From NCBI RefSeq assembly GCF_018861905.1, contig NZ_JAHLDU010000020.1, positions 1-64,000 on the forward strand: DNA of 64,000 bases, read 5' to 3'. The DNA comes from Clostridium sp. DSM 17811 (GTDB lineage Bacteria > Bacillota > Clostridia > Clostridiales > Clostridiaceae). Both the position numbers and the translations under genes were made by a program. A model generated the notes under the pieces. It ran no database searches, had not been told where the DNA came from, and saw only the letters and a program-made list of their open reading frames with translations. Shown here piece by piece: positions 57,122 to 64,000 of this stretch. How positions within the stretch are numbered: position 1 is the stretch's first letter; every line of letters begins with the position of its first letter.

Positions 57122-57208
57122 ACGTTTTAATGACATGAATTATTAAATTTAATATTAGTTATACAAAAATAAGAAACAGGTTAAGATGCCTGCAACTGGA
57201 GGTATACA

Positions 57209-58189
57209 ATGCAACAATATGACATAGTAGTAATTGGAGGAGGCCTCGCAGGCCTTGCAGCTGCTATTTCAGCTAAAGAACATTATGAAGGTAAAGTTTT
57301 GATTTTAGAAAGAGAAAAACAATTAGGTGGAATCTTAAATCAGTGTATTCATAATGGATTTGGTAAGAATATTTTTAGTGAGGATTTGACGGGGCCAGAA
57401 TTTGTACAGAAGTTCATAGATAAAATTAAGGAACTAAATATTTCATATAAATTAAACACTACTGTTTTAAATTTAAGTGATACTAAAGAAATTAATGTTG
57501 TGAACTCTGAAATTGGAACTTTCAAAATTTGTGCGAAAACTATAATAATTGCTACAGGATGCAGAGAGAGGCCAAGAGGATTTTCAAATCTGCCAGGTAG
57601 CAGATGTGCAGGTATTTATACTGTAGGGTGTGCACAGAAATTTGTAAATATTGAAGGCTATATGCCAGGGAAAGAAATAGTTATATTAGGCACAGGGGAC
57701 ATTGCATTAACAGTAGCGAGAAGGTTATCAATTGAAGGTGCTAATGTTAAAGCAGTAATTGAGAGTAAAAACGTTATTGATGCAGTTGATAAAAAATTAT
57801 GTGATTCACTAAAGGATTTCAATATACCATTAAAAATGATGCATAAGGTTGTTGATATTCAAGGAAAAAGTAGAATCGAAGGCATTACTTTAGTAAAGAT
57901 TGATAGCAATAATGAAGTTATAAATGGTAGTGAGGAACGTATCTCTTGTGATGCATTACTTTTATCAGTAGATTTATATCCTGACAATGAACTGGCAAAG
58001 CAGGCTAGGATAGCAGTTAACTCATCAACAGGACAGGTTAAATTGAATGAAAATTCACAAACAAATATAGGTGGTATTTTTGCATGTGGAGGGGTAGTTC
58101 AGGGGTATAATTTCCATGAAAGTGTGGTAAAACAAAGCTATGCTATAGGTGAAAGTGCGTCACTATACGCAAACAACCCTGAGATTTAA
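57209..58189 (+). CDS. FAD-dependent oxidoreductase, short form
   Basis: 326 residues. N-terminal FAD-binding VVIGGGLAGLAAAISA, a Cys-containing active-site-like LGGILNQCIHNGFG, a second nucleotide fold EIVILGTGDIALTVARRL near residue 155, and a C-terminal GGIFACGGVVQGYN. The GYMPGKEIVILGTGDIALT segment resembles the flavoprotein found next to anaerobic glycerol-3-phosphate dehydrogenase genes in clostridia. Those are about 85-100 residues longer, and the partner genes are not here. The actual substrate is unknown. ATG follows GGAGGTATACA. Confidence 0.8.
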   Translation: MQQYDIVVIGGGLAGLAAAISAKEHYEGKVLILEREKQLGGILNQCIHNGFGKNIFSEDLTGPEFVQKFIDKIKELNISYKLNTTVLNLSDTKEINVVNSEIGTFKICAKTIIIATGCRERPRGFSNLPGSRCAGIYTVGCAQKFVNIEGYMPGKEIVILGTGDIALTVARRLSIEGANVKAVIESKNVIDAVDKKLCDSLKDFNIPLKMMHKVVDIQGKSRIEGITLVKIDSNNEVINGSEERISCDALLLSVDLYPDNELAKQARIAVNSSTGQVKLNENSQTNIGGIFACGGVVQGYNFHESVVKQSYAIGESASLYANNPEI

Positions 58190-58208
58190 TAAAACAACAG
58201 AAATACTA

Positions 58209-58237
58209 TTGACATATTTTAATGTTAAGAATATAAT
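58209..58237 (+). promoter_or_regulatory. cysK operon promoter
   Basis: Perfect TTGACA (58209-58214), 17 bases, perfect TATAAT (58232-58237). Confidence 0.85.
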
Positions 58238-58243
58238 AAAGAA

Positions 58244-58599
58244 AAGCAATTCATACTGAAATACTAGGGAATACTAGGAAATACTAAGAAGAAGGAAAGT
58301 AATATAGGAAGAATTTACAGAGAGAGAGTCCAAAGTTGAGAGGACTCTTATAGGAAAATTATATGAAGTGCCCTTTGGAGTTATGCACCGAACAAGTCAA
58401 ACAATAGTTTATAACAAGTAAAAGATGTTGTTATTTATTATTGTTTGCCTCTGGTAGGCTGCATCGGGACTCACCCGTTATAGTGATAGAGCATAACGTT
58501 GTGCTTGAAAAAGTGGCGTTATAATCATTTTGGTGATTATAACTTAGAGTGGGACCACGAAGTAAAACTTCGTCTCTAATAATAGAGGAAGTTTTTTTT
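58244..58599 (+). promoter_or_regulatory. T-box leader (tRNA-Cys) of cysK
   Basis: Full-length T-box: stem I with the GAGAGAGAG region, specifier TGC (Cys) followed by A in GGAGTTATGCACCG, the T-box AGAGTGGGACCACG, then a terminator stem AAAACTT...AAGTTTT ending in T8 (58591-58598). TGGG can pair with the tRNA-Cys discriminator U by wobble. Starved, uncharged tRNA-Cys should let transcription into cysK and cysE. Near the 5' end are three tandem AATACTAGG-like repeats (58260-58285). Confidence 0.95.
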
Positions 58600-58735
58600 G
58601 TACCCAAAAACATATGAAAAATTACAAAAACAAACAAATATGTGTCACTTTTTCATATTATGAGATTATACAAATGTAAAAATGTGGATAGCTTTTAAAG
58701 GAAAATTATTTATTTTAAATTGGAGGGGTATTATT

Positions 58736-59647
58736 ATGATGTATAACAATGTTTTAGATATGATAGGTGGAACACCAGTTTTAAAGTTGAATAAACTAGT
58801 TAATGGTGACATGGCTGATGTATATGTGAAATTAGAAAAATATAATCCAGCTGGAAGTATAAAAGATAGGGCAGCTCTTGGTATGATAGAAAAAGCTGAA
58901 AAATTAGGATTACTAAAGGAAGGTTTTACAATAGTTGAACCAACTAGTGGAAATATGGGAATAGCTTTAGCGATGATTGGTAGAATTAAGGGATATGATG
59001 TAATTATTGTAATGCCAGATAGCATGAGTGTTGAAAGACGTAGCTTAATAAAAGCATATGGCGCACAACTTGTCCTTACAGATGGTTCAAAGGGAATGAA
59101 GGGTGCTATAAATAAAGCAAAAGAAATATCAGATGGAGATTCTAAATTCTTTTTACCACAACAATTTGTTAATATAGCAAATCCAGAAAAACATTATGAA
59201 ACTACTGCAGAAGAAATTTTTAGTGATATATCAGATGTAGATGTTTTTGTAGCAGGAGTCGGAACTGGTGGAACAATTACTGGAGTAGGCAGAAGATTAA
59301 AAGAATTTAATAAAGAAATTAAAGTTGTTGCAGTTGAGCCAGCAAAATCCCCAGTATTATCTGGTGGCGAACCAGGACCACATAAAATCCAAGGTATAGG
59401 AGCAGGTTTTACACCAGATATTTATGATAGTAGTGTAATTGATGAAATAATGCAAATAACTGATGAAGAAGCTTTCGATATAGCAAAAAGGCTTGCTAAA
59501 GAAGAAGGCATATTAGTAGGAATTTCAACAGGAGCTAATGTTGCAGCAGCAATTAAACTTGCTAAAAAATTAGGCAAAGGCAAAAAAGTTGTTACAGTTG
59601 CTCCAGACGGCGGAGAAAAGTATATTTCGATGGGTATTTATGACTAA
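58736..59647 (+). CDS. cysK: Cysteine synthase (O-acetylserine sulfhydrylase)
   Basis: Uses O-acetylserine and sulfide to form cysteine with PLP. 303 residues; I choose ATG 58736 behind GGAGGGG (a second ATG follows at 58739). Motifs: the PLP Lys in NPAGSIKDRAALGMIEKA, TSGNMGIALA, GTGGTITGVGRRLKE, and the C-terminal GISTGANVAAAIKLA. The earlier in-frame ATG at 58682 lacks a spaced ribosome binding site. Followed by cysE, making its substrate. Confidence 0.97.
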   Translation: MMYNNVLDMIGGTPVLKLNKLVNGDMADVYVKLEKYNPAGSIKDRAALGMIEKAEKLGLLKEGFTIVEPTSGNMGIALAMIGRIKGYDVIIVMPDSMSVERRSLIKAYGAQLVLTDGSKGMKGAINKAKEISDGDSKFFLPQQFVNIANPEKHYETTAEEIFSDISDVDVFVAGVGTGGTITGVGRRLKEFNKEIKVVAVEPAKSPVLSGGEPGPHKIQGIGAGFTPDIYDSSVIDEIMQITDEEAFDIAKRLAKEEGILVGISTGANVAAAIKLAKKLGKGKKVVTVAPDGGEKYISMGIYD

Positions 59648-59725
59648 TTAGGGTAAGATCTAAACATTTATTTCTACTCTATAGATAAAAAGCACATAGA
59701 AATAGACTAATGTGAGGGTTTAAGA

Positions 59726-59763
59726 ACATATAAATTCATATTTTAAAATATGAATTTGTATGT
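59726..59763 (+). other. Long hairpin between cysK and cysE
   Basis: 59726-59744 and 59745-59763 pair as a 19-bp self-complementary A/T-rich stem with one G-U pair. No T run follows, so a processing or attenuation structure is more likely than a terminator. Confidence 0.45.
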
Positions 59764-59797
59764 TTACAAACTATAATTCTATAGGAGGAATTAATGT

Positions 59798-60382
59798 ATG
59801 TTTAAAACGTTAAGATATGATATAAATAATATATTAGAAAAGGATCCAGCAGCTAAAAATTGGGTTGAAGTAATATTATTGTATCCATGTATTCATGCTG
59901 TAATAGTATATAGAATAGCCCATATGTTATATAATCATAAAATATTTTTTCTGGCTAGAGCTATATCTCAAATAGCTAGATTTTTTACTGGAATAGAAAT
60001 TCATCCGGGGGCTAAGATTGGAAAAGGATTTTTTATAGATCATGGAACGGGAGTAGTTATTGGAGAAACAACAGAAATTGGAAACAATGTAACTTTGTAT
60101 CAAGGAGTTACTTTAGGGGGAACAGGCAAGGACACTGGTAAAAGACATCCTACTTTAGGAAATGATGTTATAGTTGGCGCCGGTGCAAAGATTCTTGGTC
60201 CCATTAAAATAGGTACAGGTAGCAAGGTTGGTGCAAATGCTGTAGTTTTAAAAGATGTATTACCAAAGGCCACTGCTGTAGGGATACCTGCTAGAGTTAT
60301 TTTTGTAAATGAATTAACAATAATTGAGATTAAAGACTACGCGGGCAATACTAAAAGAATGTACAATGATATGGTGATATAA
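59798..60382 (+). CDS. cysE: Serine O-acetyltransferase
   Basis: Makes O-acetylserine, the cysteine precursor. 194 residues, the short (Gram-positive) form: helical N-terminus, then hexapeptide repeats forming the left-handed beta helix ([23 protein letters not shown], quoted in part) and catalytic His in DHGTG and GKRHP. ATG follows GGAGGAATTAATGT. Probably co-transcribed with cysK under the Cys T-box. Confidence 0.96.
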   Translation: MFKTLRYDINNILEKDPAAKNWVEVILLYPCIHAVIVYRIAHMLYNHKIFFLARAISQIARFFTGIEIHPGAKIGKGFFIDHGTGVVIGETTEIGNNVTLYQGVTLGGTGKDTGKRHPTLGNDVIVGAGAKILGPIKIGTGSKVGANAVVLKDVLPKATAVGIPARVIFVNELTIIEIKDYAGNTKRMYNDMVI

Positions 60383-60395
60383 AGGGAATGAAAAT

Positions 60396-61388
60396 ATGAG
60401 TGTTAAAGATGATATAATTAAGTTTTGCAGCATAAATGGTTTAGATGTTATAGGGTTTAGCGAATGTAGAATTTTTCATGAGCTAAATCCTTATTTTGAT
60501 AAGAGAAAAAAACTAGGTCTAGAAAATGAGTTTGAAGAGAAAGAGTTAGATAAAAAAATAAATCCATTTATATATATGGAAGACGGGAAAACTATAATTT
60601 CTATTGCATTTCCATATCTATATGATAATGATATAAGCGGAAAGGTATATTTTTCAGATTATACTATGGGAAGAGACTATCACCTTGTATTAATTGAATA
60701 CATGAAAAAGATTTGTACATATATTCAAGGCTTGGGTGCAAAAGCTATGTATTTTGTAGACAGTAATGCGCTGCCTGAGAGGTATATCGCAAGTCTTTGT
60801 GGACTGGGATTTATAGGGAAAAACAATATGTTAATAACCAAGAGGTATGGATCATATGTTTTTTTAGGAGAAATTATAACGGATTTAGTGATAGAGCCAG
60901 ATGAGAGCGTTACACAAAAATGTGGTGATTGTGAAATATGTCTGTCAGCGTGTCCTACAAGTGCTATAGTTAAAGGGAAAGTTGGAATAAATAATAACTC
61001 TAATATATGTTTGTCCTATATAACTCAGAAAAAAGATATAGAGGATTTATGGTTTGAAAAACTAGGTGGAAGGCTATTTGGTTGTGATACTTGCCAGAAA
61101 GTTTGCCCATACAATAAAAAAGTTGAATTAAGTGTTATTAAAGAATTTAAACCTTATGAACATATGAAAACACCCGAGCTTAAGGTATTAATGAATATTG
61201 ATAATAAATTATTTAAAGATATGTACAAAATAACTTCTTGTGGATGGAGAGGTAAAAATATTATTAGAAGGAATGCAATTATTAATGCGTTTATTATTGA
61301 AAAAGTTGAAATTACAGCCCTGCAGAAAGATACATCACCTTATATAAGAGATTATTATTATAGACTTTTAAAGTTTTTCAAATTATAA
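60396..61388 (+). CDS. queG: Epoxyqueuosine reductase
   Basis: Last step of queuosine tRNA modification, cobalamin and iron-sulfur dependent. 330 residues, a short form without the C-terminal HEAT repeats. Two cluster motifs are visible: CGDCEICLSACPTSAI near residue 182 and CDTCQKVCPYNKK near 234, plus the conserved GFIGKNNMLITKRYGSYVFLGEI. Thirteen bases after cysE, so it may be cotranscribed. Confidence 0.92.
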   Translation: MSVKDDIIKFCSINGLDVIGFSECRIFHELNPYFDKRKKLGLENEFEEKELDKKINPFIYMEDGKTIISIAFPYLYDNDISGKVYFSDYTMGRDYHLVLIEYMKKICTYIQGLGAKAMYFVDSNALPERYIASLCGLGFIGKNNMLITKRYGSYVFLGEIITDLVIEPDESVTQKCGDCEICLSACPTSAIVKGKVGINNNSNICLSYITQKKDIEDLWFEKLGGRLFGCDTCQKVCPYNKKVELSVIKEFKPYEHMKTPELKVLMNIDNKLFKDMYKITSCGWRGKNIIRRNAIINAFIIEKVEITALQKDTSPYIRDYYYRLLKFFKL

Positions 61389-61426
61389 TATTTCTATAGT
61401 CATTATTTATGAAAGGTGGAATTTAG

Positions 61427-62134
61427 ATGCTTTCGAAATCTATGTTAGGAATAATAAATATTTTGCCAGATAAGGTTGTATCATTTATAGCAAAATATTT
61501 ATTAGATTCATATATTAACAAATATGCAAATATTAAAACGCACGGAATGGAGAAAATTAAGGATATAAAGGAGCCCATAATTTTCATATGCAATCATTTA
61601 AGTAATGCAGATGGCATAATTATGAACAGGCTATTAAAGGATAATAATGTAACTTTTGTTGCAGGGGTAAAGCTAACAGATAATAGGCTTACTAAGTTAG
61701 GTTTTTTTGTAGCGAAAACTATACAAGTACATCCTAATTCACCAGACAAAGACGCTATATCTAAGATAGTAAGTACGCTAAAACAAGGTGATAACATTAT
61801 GATGTTTCCAGAAGGGACTAGAAGTAGAAGTGGAAAGATGATAGAGGGTAAGAGAGGTCTTATATTAATGGCTAAATTATCAAAGGCGACAATTCTACCA
61901 ATGGGTATTTGGGGAACAGAAAAATTATTACCAATTGATGAAAGTGATATGGCGTTAGAAAAATTTCATCATGCTGATGTAAATATTAGTATTGGTGATT
62001 CTATTATGATTCCAAGTAAAGATAAAGATGAAGCTCGCGATGAATACTATGATAGAGTTATGAATGAAATAATGTCGGGTATAGCGGTGCTTCTTCCTGA
62101 GCAGTATAGGGGAGTATATTCTCAAAATAAATAG
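61427..62134 (+). CDS. plsC: 1-acyl-sn-glycerol-3-phosphate acyltransferase
   Basis: Makes phosphatidic acid. 235 residues with a hydrophobic N-terminus and the acyltransferase motifs CNHLSNADG (HX4D, catalytic His and Asp) near residue 61 and MFPEGTRSRSGKM near 125. ATG follows GAAAGGTGG. Family members differ in substrate preference, which sequence does not show. Confidence 0.9.
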   Translation: MLSKSMLGIINILPDKVVSFIAKYLLDSYINKYANIKTHGMEKIKDIKEPIIFICNHLSNADGIIMNRLLKDNNVTFVAGVKLTDNRLTKLGFFVAKTIQVHPNSPDKDAISKIVSTLKQGDNIMMFPEGTRSRSGKMIEGKRGLILMAKLSKATILPMGIWGTEKLLPIDESDMALEKFHHADVNISIGDSIMIPSKDKDEARDEYYDRVMNEIMSGIAVLLPEQYRGVYSQNK

Positions 62135-62157
62135 ATAAAAATAAGTAGGTGATTTAT

Positions 62158-62793
62158 ATAAATAAAAAAACTATTAAAGTAGTCCTTGAAATTCTTAATG
62201 AAACATATGTTGGGGTAAAGTGTGGACTTGATTTTACAAACCATTATGAACTTTTAGTATCAACAATATTATCAGCACAATGTACAGATGTAAGGGTTAA
62301 TGTTGTTGCAAAGAAGCTATATGCAAAATATAATACTCCAGAGGCTATGATTACATTATCTAAAGAAGAACTAGGAGAAAAAATTAAGAGCTGTGGCTTT
62401 TATAACAATAAAAGCAAAAACATTTTGGGTGCTACAAAACTTTTATTAGAAAAATATGGAGGCGTAGTGCCTAGTACTATGGAAGAATTAATAGAGCTTC
62501 CAGGAGTTGGGAGAAAAACCGCTAATGTAGTCCTATCAAATGCATTCGGAATCCCAGCTATTGCTGTAGACACTCATGTTTTTAGAGTCTCGAAAAGAAT
62601 TGGGCTTGCCTCGGGGAAAAATGTTGAAATTGTAGAACAAGAGCTTATGAAAAATATTCCAAGAAAAATGTGGAGTGATGCTCATCATTTTATTATATGG
62701 CATGGGCGAGAAATATGTAAGGCTAGGAAACCTAATTGTGAGGTGTGTCCTATAGCACCTTATTGCGAATTTTTAAATGGGAAATCTAAGTGA
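62158..62793 (+). CDS. nth: Endonuclease III, probable AUA start
   Basis: Removes oxidised pyrimidines and nicks abasic sites. 211 residues: helix-hairpin-helix ELPGVGRKTANVVLSNAFG with the catalytic Lys, the Asp in AVDTHVFRVSKRIG, and the C-terminal cluster CKARKPNCEVCPIAPYCEF. The frame has AGGTGA at 62147-62152 and then ATA at 62158, five bases on, giving the N-terminus NKKTIKVVLEILNETY that this family shows. The only conventional candidate, GTG 62149, lies inside the ribosome binding site. Confidence 0.92.
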   Translation: MNKKTIKVVLEILNETYVGVKCGLDFTNHYELLVSTILSAQCTDVRVNVVAKKLYAKYNTPEAMITLSKEELGEKIKSCGFYNNKSKNILGATKLLLEKYGGVVPSTMEELIELPGVGRKTANVVLSNAFGIPAIAVDTHVFRVSKRIGLASGKNVEIVEQELMKNIPRKMWSDAHHFIIWHGREICKARKPNCEVCPIAPYCEFLNGKSK

Positions 62794-63013
62794 TTATTAT
62801 AATGACATACAATAATAAGGAGCTTTTTTAATATCAGTGAAAGAAGAATAGTTAAGGATACATAAGGAAAGTATATATTGGTTAAAATGTTTTAAAATCT
62901 TTTATCGAAGATTTATGCATTTATGCTAATATGTGCTTTCTTTTTATATAATTATACTGGTAATTATAGATTCAGTGCAATTAATGCTATATAATGAAGG
63001 TGAGGTGGAGTGA

Positions 63014-63598
63014 ATGAATTATAATGAGGAAACTTTAAGTAAACTAGTTGAGGAAATTATAGGTGCAAAAGATATTAGTTTAGTAGAAATACCATGTGTG
63101 GACTTATATATGGATCAGGTTACAACCTTTTTTAATGAAAAGCTTGGAAGTCTTAAAAGAAATGAAGAGGATAAAATCCTTACAAAAACAATGATTAACA
63201 ACTACACTAAAGGTAAAGTTCTGATGCCAGCGAAAAATAAAAAATATACTAATGAGCATATTATTTTACTTACACTTATTTATAATTTGAAGCAAACTAT
63301 ATCAATTAGTGATATTAATACTTTATTTGATCCTATAATTGATATAAAAGCCCCACAAAGCATAAGTGTACCATTAGGTGATTTATATAATGATTTTTTG
63401 GATATTAAAGAGGTGCAAAACAAAGAATTTGCACGAGATATAGATAAAGATGCTAAATTTATAAAAGAGAAAATTAAAGAAATGGGAAAAGAAGGCGGGG
63501 AATTATTAGAATTAATATTAATGATCCTGTTGCTTACAAATAAAGCAAATATGCAAAAGAGAATGGCAGAAAAATTGATTGATAATTTTTTAAAATAA
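63014..63598 (+). CDS. DUF1836 family protein
   Basis: 194 residues. DUF1836 proteins have a helix-turn-helix-like middle, here TKTMINNYTKGKVLMPAKNKKYTNEHI near residue 56 (quoted in part: NNYTKGKVLMPAKNKKYT), which resembles MerR-type DNA binding. The C-terminal half is helical. Function unknown; possibly regulatory. ATG follows GAGGTGGAGTGA. Confidence 0.85.
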   Translation: MNYNEETLSKLVEEIIGAKDISLVEIPCVDLYMDQVTTFFNEKLGSLKRNEEDKILTKTMINNYTKGKVLMPAKNKKYTNEHIILLTLIYNLKQTISISDINTLFDPIIDIKAPQSISVPLGDLYNDFLDIKEVQNKEFARDIDKDAKFIKEKIKEMGKEGGELLELILMILLLTNKANMQKRMAEKLIDNFLK

Positions 63599-63634
63599 TA
63601 ATAATAAATCATTAAAAAATAGGGAGATGGCAAT

Positions 63635-64000
63635 ATGTCAAAAGTTGTAGAAAATTTTCTAAAATATATAAGTTATGATACTAAATCTGATGAGGAATCA
63701 ATAACTGTTCCAAGTACAATTGGACAAATGGTACTTGCTAAAGAATTAGTTATGCAGTTAAAAGCAATGGGACTAAAGGAAGCAAGCGTAGATGATAATG
63801 GTTACGTAATGGCAACTATTGAATCTAATGTAGAAAAAATAGTACCGACTATAGGATTTATAGCCCATATGGATACTGCACCAGATATCTCTGGTAAAGA
63901 CGTTAAGCCTAAATTTGTTTACAATTATGATGGAGAAGATATTATATTAAATAAAGAAAAGAATATAGTATTATCTCCAAAAGATTTCCCAGAATTAAAA
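63635..64000 (+). CDS. pepT: Peptidase T (start only; cut by window edge)
   Basis: The first 122 codons are present from ATG 63635, behind AGGGAGATGG. Tripeptide aminopeptidase of the M20 zinc family: VENFLKYISYDTKSDEES at the start and the first zinc-ligand motif GFIAHMDTAPD near residue 77. The remainder is outside the window. Confidence 0.95.
   Translation, partial: MSKVVENFLKYISYDTKSDEESITVPSTIGQMVLAKELVMQLKAMGLKEASVDDNGYVMATIESNVEKIVPTIGFIAHMDTAPDISGKDVKPKFVYNYDGEDIILNKEKNIVLSPKDFPELK

Overview
The window is low-GC DNA with the gene content, strong GGAGG ribosome binding sites, sporulation genes and oxygen-defence proteins of an anaerobic spore-forming Clostridium (sensu stricto). The gene order (rho-rpmE-tdk-prmC-prfA-tsaC-rpiB-upp, then the ATP synthase operon, murA, spoIID, spoIIQ, spoIIID, mbl, and later secA-prfB) is the conserved Firmicutes core, related to the B. 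subtilis ywk/ywl/ywm region. Nearly everything is chromosomal housekeeping. The only mobile-element trace is a TnpB-related gene cut by the left edge. I did not see an undescribed large defence or metabolic system; the novelty is in small genes, RNA elements, decayed genes and unusual starts.

Layout. 1-1.4 kb: TnpB-related fragment and a small hypothetical gene. 1.6-4.7 kb: pyrG and a serpin lipoprotein. 4.8-13.6 kb: rho, rpmE, tdk, a DUF1385 gene, prmC, prfA, a membrane hypothetical, tsaC, a decayed LMW-phosphatase-like gene, rpiB and upp. 13.6-16.3 kb: a large structured inverted-repeat element, reverse rubrerythrin, a Crp/Fnr regulator and a divergent ferredoxin-type protein. 16.5-19.3 kb: comEB, tagO and wecB. 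20-26.9 kb: atpIBEFHAGDC. 27.2-34.4 kb: ywmB, murA, spoIID, spoIIQ, spoIIID, mbl, yyaC and a membrane hypothetical. 34.6-35.1 kb: five tRNA genes with a duplicated Thr-Tyr pair. 35.1-46.4 kb: SAM riboswitch-metK, recD2, a degenerate comFA, comFC, the raiA-motif RNA, hpf, secA, frameshifted prfB and a DUF421 gene. 46.4-52 kb: a 31-codon mini-gene, a TetR regulator, a secreted hypothetical, T-box-proS and an M28 peptidase. 52-57.1 kb: tex, FMN riboswitch-ribU, rimI-tsaB-tsaE and two tRNA-Trp genes. 57.2-64 kb: an FAD oxidoreductase, Cys T-box-cysK-cysE, queG, plsC, nth, a DUF1836 gene and the start of pepT.

The genes share several pathways. prmC, prfA and prfB make and methylate the release factors. 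tsaC, tsaB and tsaE belong to t6A tRNA modification. cysK-cysE form a cysteine synthesis unit under tRNA-Cys control. spoIID, spoIIQ, spoIIID and yyaC are sporulation genes. hpf, the raiA RNA and secA are adjacent. Several genes (prmC, nth, and a micro-ORF before tex) have a good Shine-Dalgarno sequence followed at the right distance only by AUU or AUA, suggesting rare start codons. All calls come from reading the sequence; no database search was run.
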